Below, piece by piece: positions 43,680 through 53,924 of a stretch of DNA of 64,000 nt (position 1 is the stretch's first letter; every line of letters starts with the position of its first letter). The position numbers and the translations under genes are program-made. The stretch is from TMED14 sp002167805 (lineage in GTDB: Bacteria; Bacteroidota; Bacteroidia; Flavobacteriales; Schleiferiaceae). Below the pieces are notes generated by a model. It was not told the DNA's origin. It searched no databases and worked only from the letters and a program-made list of their open reading frames with translations. The stretch lies in assembly GCA_965655795.1 (NCBI GenBank), contig CBFHHY010000009.1, forward strand, positions 1-64,000, in the 5' to 3' direction.

Positions 43680-45097
43680 ACTTTTCCAAAATAAGCGAAC
43701 TTCAGTCAGCTATTTCTGATGGTAAAACCTCTTGTTTTCAAGAAGTTAACCTTGCTATTAAAAAAGCAAAAGAAAAGTCGGATTTAAATATTTTTATCGA
43801 AATTTTTGAAAATTCGGCTCTGCAGAAAGCAAAAGAAGTCGATGAAAAATTCATGAATGGCACTGCTGGTAAACTCGCAGGAGTGATATTCGCAATTAAA
43901 GATAACCTTTGTTATTCTGGCCATAAAGTAAGCGCCAGCTCTAAAATGTTAAATGATTTTGAATCACAGTTTAGCTCAACTGTTGTAATAAAACTTTTGG
44001 AACAAGATGCCATAATTATAGGTCGCACGGGGGGTGATGAATTTGCAATGGGTTCATCAAGCGAAACTTCATTTCATGGGCCTATTAAAAACCCAATAAA
44101 TACCTTGATGACACCTGGTGGGTCGTCTGGCGGCTCTGCAGCAGCGGTTGCAGCAGGAATTTGCCATGCATCATTAGGGTCTGATACTGGAGGCTCAATT
44201 AGACAGCCTGCAGCTTTCTGTGGCATATATGGGATGAAGCCCACATATGGAAGAGTATCAAGACATGGCGTTATTGCATATGCGTCATCATTTGACCAAG
44301 TCGGGCCCTTTGCCCTCTGCCTAGAAGACTTAGCGACAATCACAGAAGTAATTTCTGGAAGTGATGAGTTTGATACAACATGTTCTAAGTTACCTGTTTC
44401 GAAAATGTTTGATCCTAATTTTTCTAAAAACCCTCTTCAACTTGGATACTACAAAAGCATGCTTGAGGCCCCTGCGCTTGATCCTGAGATCAAAAAAAAA
44501 TTTCAAGAGGCTGTAATTGCGCTCGAGAAAGCGGGACATTCTGTAAAACCTTTAGATTTTCCCTACTTTGATGTCCTAATACCTATATACTACATTTTAA
44601 CCACCGCAGAGGCGAGTTCAAATTTGGCCCGGTACGATGGCATTCATGTTGGACACCGCTCTAAAGACTTTTCTGATTTAGAATCTCTTTATAAAAAGTC
44701 ACGGAATGAGGGTTTTGGTGATGAAGTTAAACGACGAATAATGCTTGGAACATTTGTTTTGAGCAGCGGATATTACGATGCATTTTATGGAAAAGCTCAA
44801 AAAGTGCGCAGGCTTGTTAGAGACTTCACGTTAAAAGACTTAAAAAGTTTAGATGGAATAATTGGGCCAACAACACCGACAACAGCATTTCCTTTGGGTC
44901 AAGAATATTCTGACCCCACAGTGCTATATCTTGAAGACATGTTTACAGTTTTAGCTCCACTTTCAGGCCTCCCTGCTGTTTCTATCCCAATGGGAATACA
45001 TAGCAACGGGCTACCATTTGGTATGCAAATCATGTGTTCATCTTTTGACGAAAAATCTATTTTTGATATTGCAAAAACTATTGAATCCCTGAGTTAG
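43676..45097 (+). CDS. gatA: Glutamyl-tRNA(Gln)/aspartyl-tRNA(Asn) amidotransferase subunit A
   Basis: GatA liberates ammonia from glutamine so that GatB can amidate mischarged tRNA. The 473-residue amidase has the Ser-cisSer-Lys triad: lysine in AIKDNLCYSG, serines in TPGGSSGGSAAAVAAG and GSDTGGSIRQPAAFCG. It starts at a GTG overlapping tatA. The gatB and gatC genes are elsewhere, as is usual in this phylum. Because tRNA-Gln occurs in the window and no glnS does, the indirect route to Gln-tRNA is plausible. Confidence 0.96.
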   Translation: MNFSKISELQSAISDGKTSCFQEVNLAIKKAKEKSDLNIFIEIFENSALQKAKEVDEKFMNGTAGKLAGVIFAIKDNLCYSGHKVSASSKMLNDFESQFSSTVVIKLLEQDAIIIGRTGGDEFAMGSSSETSFHGPIKNPINTLMTPGGSSGGSAAAVAAGICHASLGSDTGGSIRQPAAFCGIYGMKPTYGRVSRHGVIAYASSFDQVGPFALCLEDLATITEVISGSDEFDTTCSKLPVSKMFDPNFSKNPLQLGYYKSMLEAPALDPEIKKKFQEAVIALEKAGHSVKPLDFPYFDVLIPIYYILTTAEASSNLARYDGIHVGHRSKDFSDLESLYKKSRNEGFGDEVKRRIMLGTFVLSSGYYDAFYGKAQKVRRLVRDFTLKDLKSLDGIIGPTTPTTAFPLGQEYSDPTVLYLEDMFTVLAPLSGLPAVSIPMGIHSNGLPFGMQIMCSSFDEKSIFDIAKTIESLS

Positions 45098-45098
45098 A

Positions 45099-46325
45099 AT
45101 GTATCGCTTAAGTTTCTTAGCTATTCTTGTTCAATCTTTTTCATTACTATGTCAAAATAACATTTCTAAGGTGGGGCAAAAGACATTTTTTTCTCCAAAA
45201 AAAATTGATTCTACATATAATATTTATTTGATCGAAAGTTGGGAAGCGCTTAACCCCGGTAAAGACAATAAAAGCTTTATAAGGGCTTCGGGTACCAATG
45301 AATTATCTGATTCTCTAATTGAGTTTAATCTAAACCTTTTAGATAAAACCACACCTCTTGATATAAGGTATACTAAGGAAGTAAAAAATATCATTTCGTA
45401 CTATCTTAAAGCAAACCCAGATTTACTAAAAAGGCTCAAATCACGTTCAAGATTTTATTTTCCTCTTTTTGAATCTACTTTGGATAAATATAATTTACCT
45501 TTTGAGTTAAAATACATTCCGGTAATTGAAAGTGCCTTAAATCCAAGAGCAAAAAGTAAAGCTGGAGCAACAGGGTTGTGGCAATTCATGTATGCCACAG
45601 GAAAAATGCAAGGTCTTGAAATTAGCTCATATGTTGACCAGCGAATGGACCCAATGCTTTCTACCGATGCAGCATGCAGATATCTGAAAAAACTATATGA
45701 TATATTTCAGAATTGGGAATTGGCGCTGGCAGCATATAATGCTGGACCAGGAAACATCACCAGGGCGATTCGCAATTCAAGAGGTGGTAAAAGTTACTGG
45801 GAAATTCGCCCGTATCTATCTAGAGAAACTTCTAATTATATACCATCACTGATATCAGCAATATATGTTCTTCGCGCGGTTGATCATATTTTAATAAACA
45901 ATAACCCCTCACTCTTATATCTTGAAACTGATACTGTTTATGCCAAAAATGGCATACATTTTCAAGATATTGCCTATTTATTGTCAATAGACTCCTCTAC
46001 CATTTCTGAACTAAACCCTCAATACAAGCATGAATATGTGCCCCCTCCAAAAAACAATATTCCTTACAGCTTAGTAATTCCAAAAATTAAAATAAATGAA
46101 TTTTATTTTTTATCAGACTCACTTTACTTTATGACAGCTTTAAGACTAAAAAAGTCACCTCTACCTCCACCTCTGAGAGCGGCATCTGGGAAAATATATA
46201 TCGTTAGAAACGGAGATACCCTATCTGAAATCGCTCAAAAGAATAAAATAAAAATTCAAGATTTACGTCGTTGGAACGGCATTAGAGGTAGCAAAATACG
46301 AATCGGTCAAAAATTAAAAATTTAA
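45099..46325 (+). CDS. Lytic transglycosylase with LysM domain (MltD-like)
   Basis: This murein-cleaving enzyme has a signal peptide (about 1-20) and an SLT domain with the catalytic glutamate in PVIESALNPRAKSKAGATGLWQF, split by later motifs AAYNAGPGN and RETSNYIP. A C-terminal LysM repeat (VRNGDTLSEIAQKNKIKI to IGQKLKI) binds glycan. The 408-residue architecture with a single LysM is the Bacteroidota MltD form. It begins 1 base after gatA, a conserved tatA-gatA-mltD-DUF4837 order. Confidence 0.93.
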   Translation: MYRLSFLAILVQSFSLLCQNNISKVGQKTFFSPKKIDSTYNIYLIESWEALNPGKDNKSFIRASGTNELSDSLIEFNLNLLDKTTPLDIRYTKEVKNIISYYLKANPDLLKRLKSRSRFYFPLFESTLDKYNLPFELKYIPVIESALNPRAKSKAGATGLWQFMYATGKMQGLEISSYVDQRMDPMLSTDAACRYLKKLYDIFQNWELALAAYNAGPGNITRAIRNSRGGKSYWEIRPYLSRETSNYIPSLISAIYVLRAVDHILINNNPSLLYLETDTVYAKNGIHFQDIAYLLSIDSSTISELNPQYKHEYVPPPKNNIPYSLVIPKIKINEFYFLSDSLYFMTALRLKKSPLPPPLRAASGKIYIVRNGDTLSEIAQKNKIKIQDLRRWNGIRGSKIRIGQKLKI

Positions 46326-46326
46326 A

Positions 46327-47334
46327 ATGAATAAAATTCAAACTTTTTTTTCCATTTCTGTATTTATTATTATGTCCTCCGGGTGTTCATTAGAACAGGC
46401 AACTGATAAAAAAGAAACGTCATTTGAAGCTTATAATATGCCTTCTTCAAATGGTACTCATAATGAATTAACTCTATTTTGTGATAATGATCTCTGGAAT
46501 AACTGTGGTATTAAAATCATTACAAGTCTTGCGGAACCAGTTAAAGGGCTACCTCAAAATGAACCAAGGTTTAACTTATCTAGGTTGCCCCATAATAGTA
46601 TTTCAAACATAACAAAGCGATCTAAAAGCATTCTATCATTACAAATCGTCCCAGATTCTTCATCTATTAATTTTAAATATAATGTATGGGCATATCCACA
46701 ACTAGTCATTCATATAGTCGCGCCTTCAGCAAATCTTTTAACAAAATTATTCGATTCACATAGTAAAGAGATTATTAAAAAGTATGAATTACATGATCAA
46801 GAAATTTTAAAAAATCGTATTTCTTCGAGTTCAAAAACCTTACTTCCAAAATCTTTAAAAGAATTGGGTATAAAAAATATGTTGATACCACGGGCATATA
46901 ACACCACAATAAGTAAATCAGATTTTAAAATTTTGAGAGCTGACACGAAAAAAAGCATTCAATACTTAATGGCCTGGTCACGTCCATATATAGAATCTAA
47001 TTATAATATTGAATCTAAAATAATTTCAGAGCAAAATGAGTTAATGGAAAATAACTTCGAAGGTTTTCAGGAAAAAAGTTATTTAAGCTTAGAAAGTAAA
47101 ATTCCAATTGATATCAATTATAGCAATAAAAACGGGATTTACGTCATTGAGCATCGTGGTCTATTTCGAACAGAATTAGGGTTCGGAGGAGGGCCATTTG
47201 TCACCTTTACATATATCGATGAAAAAAACAAAAGACGGTTATCTATCTCTAGCATAGTCTATGCGCCAAGCACAAAAAAAAGAAAAATGATGCTTGAGCT
47301 TGAAGCATCTCTTCGTTCTGTGGAGTTACTATGA
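46327..47334 (+). CDS. DUF4837 family lipoprotein
   Basis: The 335-residue protein has a lipoprotein signal with lipobox SSGC (Cys about 20). The DUF4837 pattern follows, including LSRLPHNSISNITKRSKSILSLQI, MLIPRAYNTTISKSDFKILRADT and the C-terminal LGFGGGPFVTFTYIDEKNKRR. The family is almost limited to Bacteroidota and its function is unknown. It is last in the plus-strand run and starts 1 base after the MltD-like gene, so a role in cell-wall turnover is a contextual guess. Convergent recO ends 19 bases away and no terminator was seen between them. Confidence 0.85.
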   Translation: MNKIQTFFSISVFIIMSSGCSLEQATDKKETSFEAYNMPSSNGTHNELTLFCDNDLWNNCGIKIITSLAEPVKGLPQNEPRFNLSRLPHNSISNITKRSKSILSLQIVPDSSSINFKYNVWAYPQLVIHIVAPSANLLTKLFDSHSKEIIKKYELHDQEILKNRISSSSKTLLPKSLKELGIKNMLIPRAYNTTISKSDFKILRADTKKSIQYLMAWSRPYIESNYNIESKIISEQNELMENNFEGFQEKSYLSLESKIPIDINYSNKNGIYVIEHRGLFRTELGFGGGPFVTFTYIDEKNKRRLSISSIVYAPSTKKRKMMLELEASLRSVELL

Positions 47335-47353
47335 TTTTAAATAAATGGTGTGG

Positions 47354-48064
47354 TTATAAAAAAACCTCTTTTAAAACGTCTAATGAATATATTTTTCCCA
47401 ACATCGGGTAATGCCATTTCAGCCCTAGAATCAAACCATCTGTTATCTCTGACCTCAAGTCTTTAGAAACAACAAATGATTTATCTTGAATCCAATTAAA
47501 AAGAGCTGAAGACGATTGATTAGTCAAAAAATCGGTGTGGACTGGTTTAATTGAAGTGAAAACACCCTCGCGCAAATCAAACACACATCCCTCAAAAAAT
47601 TGTTCCGGATTAATTCCAAATCCTAAATGCTTCCAAATAAGGAGCAAAAATTCATTAATTGCCATTGATAAGTTTGTGTTTAAATCATCCCATGATTCAA
47701 GCATCTCTATAAATTCATCAAAAAACTTTGGGCTAGAGTCTCCTTCTTGAAGAACTTTTTGAAGAACTTCAGCTAAAAATAGACAAATCGCTTGTCTTAA
47801 ATGATGTGTGGTCAAGTATCTCCAAACTTTTGCTACTTCTACCTCATTAATTTTTTCTAACTGACCATTTTTTCTGTGTTCCACCGTTGCTGTTAAAAAA
47901 GTCATGGGGATTAATGTCGCTGGTCGTATTCCCTTTTTATTACTCCTAATAGATGGAATTATGTACGCTTGCGGGCCATGTTTCCGAGTCCATAGCTTTA
48001 ATACCTGTCCTTTTTCTCCTACCGGTATTTTTCCAAGAACCACGGCTGTGGTAGTGTCTTTCAT
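47354..48064 (-). CDS. recO: DNA repair protein RecO
   Basis: RecO mediates RecA loading and strand annealing in the RecFOR pathway. The 236-residue protein has an N-terminal OB fold (TTTAVVLGKIPVGEKGQVLKLWT) and the helical C-terminal domain. In many bacteria RecO has a four-cysteine zinc site; here a single cysteine remains in the segment GCVFDLREGVF, as in other Bacteroidota. It follows porZ by 2 bases on the same strand, a pairing common in Flavobacteriia. Confidence 0.9.
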   Translation of the reverse strand: MKDTTTAVVLGKIPVGEKGQVLKLWTRKHGPQAYIIPSIRSNKKGIRPATLIPMTFLTATVEHRKNGQLEKINEVEVAKVWRYLTTHHLRQAICLFLAEVLQKVLQEGDSSPKFFDEFIEMLESWDDLNTNLSMAINEFLLLIWKHLGFGINPEQFFEGCVFDLREGVFTSIKPVHTDFLTNQSSSALFNWIQDKSFVVSKDLRSEITDGLILGLKWHYPMLGKIYSLDVLKEVFL

Positions 48065-48066
48065 TT

Positions 48067-50379
48067 CTACTCGCCTCGAATAATCACACCCTGAACTACC
48101 TTAGTTTCAGTGCCTAAAGGATTCGTTATCCAAAATAAATATATCCCGCTAGGAACAGGAGTATCGTTAAGCCCGTTTGTTGTCCAACTAAACTGACCTC
48201 CAGTTGCTTGCCCCTCAAAAACCAGTCTTCCAGAACTATTTGTCACTTTTATATAAGAATCTTCCGTAAGTCCTTTCAATGATATGGGTCCAAAATGTTT
48301 TGGCTCATAAGGATTTGGAAAAACATGTATATTATTTAAGTTTAAAAATGGTTCTATTGCATTACTTCTATATGACAAAAGCCCCCTACTAGTTCCAATA
48401 AACACTTCACCCGATTTGTCATCAATCGCTAATGAATTTACCCGGTTTGAAAAAATTGGAGAATTTGATTTCGTAAAATGTGCTATAGTCTTGAGCCCAT
48501 CTGGAGAGAGAAGAAAAAGACCACCATCTGCAGTTCCAATCCATTTTCTGTTTGCTCCATCTACTGCCATAGATAAAATATTCTCTCCACTAAGAACTTT
48601 TTGAACAATCCCGTTTTCCTCAACAAGGAGAGATTGGGCGTCAATATTACCGCCACTAATAGCGTCGTAGGGATTAAAACAAACTACCAAGCCATCATTA
48701 GTTCCAATCCAAAGCTCATTATCTCTTTCAAACACAAATGAATTTACCATACTGCTTGGCAGATTGCCATTATTGATGCCAGTAGTTAGCCGTCTGAAAC
48801 TGGAGTTATCTTCATCAATTAAAACTGCAAGTAAACCATCTGTTCTACTTTGAATCCAAAAAACATCATCATTACTTTGGTTTATCTGTTTTGTGCTTAA
48901 TCCATTAAATGGGCCCAGCCCATAACTTTTCCATGATTTAGTTTGTGGATCGTAACGATGAAGAGGCTTATTAGACAATGCATTTGTCACCCACAAGGCA
49001 TCATCATTTCCCCACAACATACCCCCCACTCTGACATCGCCAGGTATGCTTCCTAAAGCATCCAACAACGTTGAATTATTTGAATTCCAGATGGAATCAA
49101 GCATGCCGTTTTTAAATTCTAAAACACCCTTTCCCCAACTCGAAACAAACCAATGACTGGTATCATTTGGGTTAATTACTTTGGATAAAATGTCTTTTGC
49201 CTGATTCAGTTCTAAACTATTTAATACTGACCAATTTTCATCTCTAAATGTAAAAACCCCCTGATTACAATATGAAGCAGTCCATGTAGGGTCAATCGCT
49301 CCGCTAAAAACATCAATACCGTGATCGCTATAGTTTAAATCAAAAACAGAAGAATAAGGAGGAGATGTAATTGTCCTGTGTTGGGCGTAGTCAAGATTAT
49401 CTATAAATGTTAAACCCTTTGATGAATTAGCAATCCAAATAGTCCCATCATCATGAATTGTCGCGTCAAGAGGTTTGAAGTTGTCATTATTTCCCATAGC
49501 TGAGCTATATGTTTGTTTTTGAATACAAAGTTCATTTGTAATAACAACATCAAAATCCCTTGATATTACATATCCATTTTCTTGTTTTCTTATACTTTTT
49601 ATTTTATTTCCTGAGGAATTGTTAAGATTGATTTTTGACCAGGCTCCATTACTTCTAAACCAAACCGATTCGTTTTGTTTCGTTGAAATTAAACGGCTGT
49701 TTTCTGAAACAGAAATTTCATTAATAATTGTGTCTATCCATCTTTGATCCTGTTTCCAATTTGAAAACAAGTATAATGGATCGGCTAAGGAAGCAGACCA
49801 AAACCCCTTTTCTGATGATACAAATAGACTGTCTGAGTCAATTTCAATATCAAAAGTTTGAATTGTGGTTCCATCTTGACTTAAGATGTAAGTCCCTTTG
49901 ACAACTCCATAAATTAGGTCTAATTCCACCACTCCAAATCCGGTAGCAACAAATGCTTTATTCTCACCGTCAAAAGAAATCGAATTAATTCTTGATTTCC
50001 CCGGGTACCTCCCGCTAGCGAAAATATCAGGAATTTGTATAATATTATTTTCACTCCATAATTCAAGTAAGCCATCTTCATAGCCTATTAAAAGTTCTTT
50101 TGAATTTGGGGAGGCCTTTATTGCCGTTATGCCGATGCCGCCTAATCCATCGACCTTTGTGAAATCGGATAAAACATCATCAACAAGATCATATCTCAAC
50201 AATCCGTAACTGCTAGCAGCAATAATTTCATCTCCTAAAATAGCTATAGAATGAGTTTCATTTAAAGGCAAATGCGACCTCCATTGACCAACAGGAATAC
50301 CTTGAGATAAAAGTATTTGACCCCAAAAACAGATTACTACTAAAAATAACAAGTCACGTTTCACGAAACAAAGATGCAC
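48067..50379 (-). CDS. porZ: Type IX secretion system protein PorZ
   Basis: PorZ is a surface-exposed component of the T9SS attachment complex, studied in Porphyromonas gingivalis. The 770-residue protein has a signal peptide, a first segment IPVGQWRSHLPLNETHSIA typical of PorZ, then two seven-bladed beta-propellers built of two-component-regulator-like repeats (WIGTADGGLF, WIGTNDGLV, VFIGTSRGLL). The C-terminal domain (FPNPYEP to IPSGIYLFWI-like end) is a T9SS sorting domain, so PorZ is itself exported by the system. It is upstream of recO on the same strand; gldH diverges from it 41 bases away. Confidence 0.9.
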   Translation of the reverse strand: MHLCFVKRDLLFLVVICFWGQILLSQGIPVGQWRSHLPLNETHSIAILGDEIIAASSYGLLRYDLVDDVLSDFTKVDGLGGIGITAIKASPNSKELLIGYEDGLLELWSENNIIQIPDIFASGRYPGKSRINSISFDGENKAFVATGFGVVELDLIYGVVKGTYILSQDGTTIQTFDIEIDSDSLFVSSEKGFWSASLADPLYLFSNWKQDQRWIDTIINEISVSENSRLISTKQNESVWFRSNGAWSKINLNNSSGNKIKSIRKQENGYVISRDFDVVITNELCIQKQTYSSAMGNNDNFKPLDATIHDDGTIWIANSSKGLTFIDNLDYAQHRTITSPPYSSVFDLNYSDHGIDVFSGAIDPTWTASYCNQGVFTFRDENWSVLNSLELNQAKDILSKVINPNDTSHWFVSSWGKGVLEFKNGMLDSIWNSNNSTLLDALGSIPGDVRVGGMLWGNDDALWVTNALSNKPLHRYDPQTKSWKSYGLGPFNGLSTKQINQSNDDVFWIQSRTDGLLAVLIDEDNSSFRRLTTGINNGNLPSSMVNSFVFERDNELWIGTNDGLVVCFNPYDAISGGNIDAQSLLVEENGIVQKVLSGENILSMAVDGANRKWIGTADGGLFLLSPDGLKTIAHFTKSNSPIFSNRVNSLAIDDKSGEVFIGTSRGLLSYRSNAIEPFLNLNNIHVFPNPYEPKHFGPISLKGLTEDSYIKVTNSSGRLVFEGQATGGQFSWTTNGLNDTPVPSGIYLFWITNPLGTETKVVQGVIIRGE

Positions 50380-50420
50380 TATCTTCGTTTTATAGGATGC
50401 AAAATCTCTAATTTAGAAAA

Positions 50421-50897
50421 GTGTTTAGGCTAAAAAAATCATATTTTTTATTAATGTCCCTACTTCTTTTTTCGTGCGGTAACCCCCCAGTTGTACAAAC
50501 TTTAATTAGTAATGTTGATGAAGTCTGGTGGCAAGATAGCGCACTAAGTGTTGACATTTCAATCGTTGACACCTCCGCTGTTTATCGCGTTTCATTTCGA
50601 TTAAGACACACTTCAGAATACCCCTACAGCAACTTGTTCCTATTTCGTGACGTTCTCTCCGAAACTCAAACTGAATACCAGGATACCGTAGAAATAAGAT
50701 TAGTTAATTCAGGGTCGTGGGTTGGAAAAGGAATTGGCCCCCTGAAAACAATTAACCTACCTTATCATCAAAATGGAGTAAAATTTCCCAGACCGGGAAA
50801 TTATAGATTCGTCTTTTATCACGGTATGAGAGATGAACCACTAAAGGGCATAAAAGATCTAGCGCTTGTAATCAGTTCTGAAAGTTCAATAAACTAA
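50421..50897 (+). CDS. gldH: Gliding-motility lipoprotein GldH
   Basis: GldH is a lipoprotein required for gliding in Flavobacterium johnsoniae. The 158-residue protein starts at a GTG (an ATG at 50454 is possible but would leave only a short signal segment). It has a lipobox LLFSC with acylated Cys 19, followed by the GldH pattern: VWWQDSALSVDISIVDTS, RHTSEYPYSNLFLF and GKGIGPLKTINLPYH. It lies 2 bases before the PBP1A gene, an order conserved in Flavobacteriia. Together with porZ it shows gliding/T9SS capability, though some gldH-bearing species do not glide. Confidence 0.9.
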   Translation: MFRLKKSYFLLMSLLLFSCGNPPVVQTLISNVDEVWWQDSALSVDISIVDTSAVYRVSFRLRHTSEYPYSNLFLFRDVLSETQTEYQDTVEIRLVNSGSWVGKGIGPLKTINLPYHQNGVKFPRPGNYRFVFYHGMRDEPLKGIKDLALVISSESSIN

Positions 50898-50899
50898 AT

Positions 50900-53200
50900 A
50901 TGAAAAAAAAAACATCAGTTTCAGATGATTTCCATGGTTATGTAAAAGCTCTTTGGATCTGTATTGCCTCTATTCCGCTTGCGATAGTTTTTATTTTCTT
51001 ATTAGTGCGTCTAGGGTTCTTTGGTGAGCTTCCATCCACAGAGGAAATAACAAATCCAAAATCCTATTTAGCAACTGAAATTCTATCATCTGATGGAAAT
51101 CAAATTGGAACTTTTTTTCATGAAAATCGTGTTCATGTTGAGTACGAAGAAATCCCTAAAAACCTAATCAATGCATTAGTTTCTACTGAAGATGAGCGGT
51201 TTTTTCAACATTCTGGAATAGATTTTAGAAGCTTAGGGCGTGCGCTAATCTCTCTAGGCTCTGGTGGGGGAGGCTCAACAATAACGCAACAATTAGCTAA
51301 ATTAATGTTTACTCAAGACCCGGCTCGAGGAATCTTAGTTCGTGTTTTACAAAAACTCAAAGAATGGGTAATTGCTATTGAAATCGAACGAAGGTACACG
51401 AAACAAGAAATTTTAACTATGTATCTAAACAAGTTTGATTTTCTTTACCAAGCAGTAGGAATTCATAGTGCCAGTAATGTTTATTTTGGTAAAAACCCTA
51501 TTGAGTTAAACATAGAAGAGTCTGCCCTATTGGTTGGGATGTGTAAAAACCCCTCGTATTACAACCCTGCGCGAGAAAGCCGTTTCGAGCTGGCAAAAAA
51601 CCGAAGGAATACAGTTCTTGGGCAGTTAAGAAGAAATGAATTCATCAACGATTTTGAACTAGACTCTTTAAGATCAATACCCGTCAATTTAAATTTTAAC
51701 CCAAAAGGACACGATAAAGGCTTGGCTCCTTATTTGAGAGAAAATATTCGTGCTTACATGAAAGACTGGATTTCCAAAACCCCCAAAGCCAACGGAGAGA
51801 GGTACAATTTATATACAGATGGCTTAAAAATTTACACTACCATAGATAGTAGAATTCAAGCCTCTGCAGAAAAGGCGGTTAAAAAGCATATGAAAAATTT
51901 ACAACGTGTGTTTTTTAAACGAATAGAAAACAGAAAGGCTGGTCCCTTTTATTTCCCTGATGAACTTTCTTATGACGAGGGACAAAAAATAATCAAGCGG
52001 GCAATGCGCAAAACTTCTAGGTATAAAAATTTAAAAAAAATAGGCTTGTCCGAAAAAAAAATAATTGATGTATTTAACTCTCCGGTAGAAATGAGTTTAT
52101 TTTCTCATGATGGAGATATTGACACTATTATGAGCCCATTTGATTCTATTCAATACTATAAGAGTATTTATCAAGCAGGGCTTTTAAGCGTCGAACCTCA
52201 AACTGGATTTATAAAAGCTTGGGTTGGTGGTGTTGACTTTAAACACTTTAAATATGACGCGGTAATGCAGGGCAAAAGGCAAGTAGGGTCGACATTTAAA
52301 CCCTTTGTTTATGCAGCAGCTATATCAGATAAAAAATATTCACCCTGTATGGAGGTGCCTAATATTCAAACATGTATTGACTCTGGACAATTTGGGCTAA
52401 AAGAGCCATGGTGTCCAAAAAACTCAAATGATAAATATGGGGGAGTTTTAACTTTAAAAAAAGCAATAGCCGGTTCAATAAATACCGTAACAACATTTTT
52501 AATGAAACAGATAGGGCCAAGCCCTGTTTCTTCAATGGCTAAATCACTTGGGATCAAATCCAGAGTTCCTGTCGTCCCGTCTATTGCACTTGGAACGCTT
52601 GATTTATCTGTCTACGAATTAGTTGGAGCATATACCGCTTTTGGCAATAAAGGACTCTACACAGAGCCAATTGTAATCTTGCGAATAGAAGATAAAAATG
52701 GAGTTTTACTCGAAGATTTTTCGCCTACCACAAGAGAAGTATTTTCTCCCGAAGTCGCCTATACTGTAGTAAACCTTTTAGAAGGTGTGACAGAGAGTGG
52801 TACAGGTATTCGTTTAAGACATTCCGGTGGCAAATACAGATATAATGTAGTAACTGACTACCCGTACAATTTCACGAATCCAATAGCCGGGAAAACTGGA
52901 ACAACTCAAAATAACTCTGACGGCTGGTTTATTGGAATGGTCCCAAATTTAATTACTGGAATTTGGACGGGCTGTCAAGATCGTTCTGCACATTTTGGGA
53001 CAACTGAATTTGGACAAGGAGCAACAACAGCTTTACCCATTTGGGCAATACTTATGAAGGACCTTTATACACAACCCAAGATTGGTATAAGCCAAGGGGA
53101 TTTTGAAAAGCCAAAAGGGCCTATGAGCATAGCTTTAGATTGTAATTCCTATCTCAAGCAAAGTTTAGAGATAGACAATGAGCAATCAGAATATAATTAA
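50900..53200 (+). CDS. Class A penicillin-binding protein (PBP1A-like)
   Basis: This 766-residue inner-membrane enzyme polymerises and cross-links peptidoglycan. One membrane segment (about 15-40) is followed by the GT51 domain with the catalytic glutamate in STEDERFFQHSGIDF and QQLAKLMF. The transpeptidase domain has SxxK in GSTFKPFVYA, SIN in AGSINTVTTF and KTGTT. Its C-terminus is short, without extra domains. It is cotranscribed with gldH and followed 11 bases later by the CoA-transferase genes. Confidence 0.95.
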   Translation: MKKKTSVSDDFHGYVKALWICIASIPLAIVFIFLLVRLGFFGELPSTEEITNPKSYLATEILSSDGNQIGTFFHENRVHVEYEEIPKNLINALVSTEDERFFQHSGIDFRSLGRALISLGSGGGGSTITQQLAKLMFTQDPARGILVRVLQKLKEWVIAIEIERRYTKQEILTMYLNKFDFLYQAVGIHSASNVYFGKNPIELNIEESALLVGMCKNPSYYNPARESRFELAKNRRNTVLGQLRRNEFINDFELDSLRSIPVNLNFNPKGHDKGLAPYLRENIRAYMKDWISKTPKANGERYNLYTDGLKIYTTIDSRIQASAEKAVKKHMKNLQRVFFKRIENRKAGPFYFPDELSYDEGQKIIKRAMRKTSRYKNLKKIGLSEKKIIDVFNSPVEMSLFSHDGDIDTIMSPFDSIQYYKSIYQAGLLSVEPQTGFIKAWVGGVDFKHFKYDAVMQGKRQVGSTFKPFVYAAAISDKKYSPCMEVPNIQTCIDSGQFGLKEPWCPKNSNDKYGGVLTLKKAIAGSINTVTTFLMKQIGPSPVSSMAKSLGIKSRVPVVPSIALGTLDLSVYELVGAYTAFGNKGLYTEPIVILRIEDKNGVLLEDFSPTTREVFSPEVAYTVVNLLEGVTESGTGIRLRHSGGKYRYNVVTDYPYNFTNPIAGKTGTTQNNSDGWFIGMVPNLITGIWTGCQDRSAHFGTTEFGQGATTALPIWAILMKDLYTQPKIGISQGDFEKPKGPMSIALDCNSYLKQSLEIDNEQSEYN

Positions 53201-53211
53201 TTACAAAAAAG

Positions 53212-53910
53212 ATGATCAGTAAAGCTTTTAACAGTGTTGACGATGCCCTGTCGGGCCTCAAAGATAACATGACTATAATGTTTGGTGGATTTGGACTCTC
53301 AGGGATTCCCGAAAATTCGATAGCGGCAATAAGAAAAAAAGGAACCAAAAATTTAACTTGTATATCAAATAATGCCGGAGTTGATGGCTTTGGTTTAGGA
53401 TTGCTATTAGAAAATCATCAAATAAAAAAAATGATAAGCTCATACGTAGGTGAGAACGATGAGTTCGAAAGACAAATGTTATCTGGAGAATTAGAAGTTG
53501 AACTCATTCCCCAAGGGACTCTTGCTGAAAGATGTAGGGCGGCTGGGGCTGGAATCCCAGCATTTTTTACACCTGCAGGATACGGAACAGAAGTTGCTGA
53601 GGGTAAAGAAGTGAGAGTATTTGATGGTAAGCCTCATATACTTGAACTTGCGTTCGACGCCTCTTTTGCTTTTGTTAAAGCTTGGAGGGGAGACGAAGCG
53701 GGAAATTTGATTTTTAAAGGGACCGCCCGCAACTTTAATCCTGCCATGGCTATGGCCGGAAAAATAACTGTTGCAGAAGTAGAAGAGCTTCTCCCTATAG
53801 GAAACTTAGATCCCAATAATATCCATGTTCCTGGTGTCTTTGTTCACAGAATTTTTCAAGGTGAAAAATTTGAAAAACGCATTGAACAAAGAACTGTTAC
53901 TAAAAAATAA
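53212..53910 (+). CDS. 3-oxoacid (succinyl-CoA:acetoacetate-type) CoA-transferase subunit A
   Basis: The 232-residue alpha subunit shows the family I CoA-transferase glycine-rich start GGFGLSGIPENSI. Further marks are VGENDEFERQMLSGELEVELIPQGTLAER and GIPAFFTPAGYGT. With subunit B it moves CoA between succinate and acetoacetate, a step in ketone-body and leucine breakdown. It lies 11 bases after the PBP1A gene and 14 bases before subunit B. Acetate- or butyrate-specific homologues look alike, so the exact acid is inferred. Confidence 0.92.
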   Translation: MISKAFNSVDDALSGLKDNMTIMFGGFGLSGIPENSIAAIRKKGTKNLTCISNNAGVDGFGLGLLLENHQIKKMISSYVGENDEFERQMLSGELEVELIPQGTLAERCRAAGAGIPAFFTPAGYGTEVAEGKEVRVFDGKPHILELAFDASFAFVKAWRGDEAGNLIFKGTARNFNPAMAMAGKITVAEVEELLPIGNLDPNNIHVPGVFVHRIFQGEKFEKRIEQRTVTKK

Positions 53911-53924
53911 TAATTTCAACTATC

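Noticed and set aside
50358..50369. GTTTCACGAAAC, resembling a parS half-palindrome
   Set aside because: It is 12 bases with a 2-base centre, whereas parS has GTTTCACGTGAAAC. It also lies within the N-terminal codons of porZ, so it is best explained by coding sequence.
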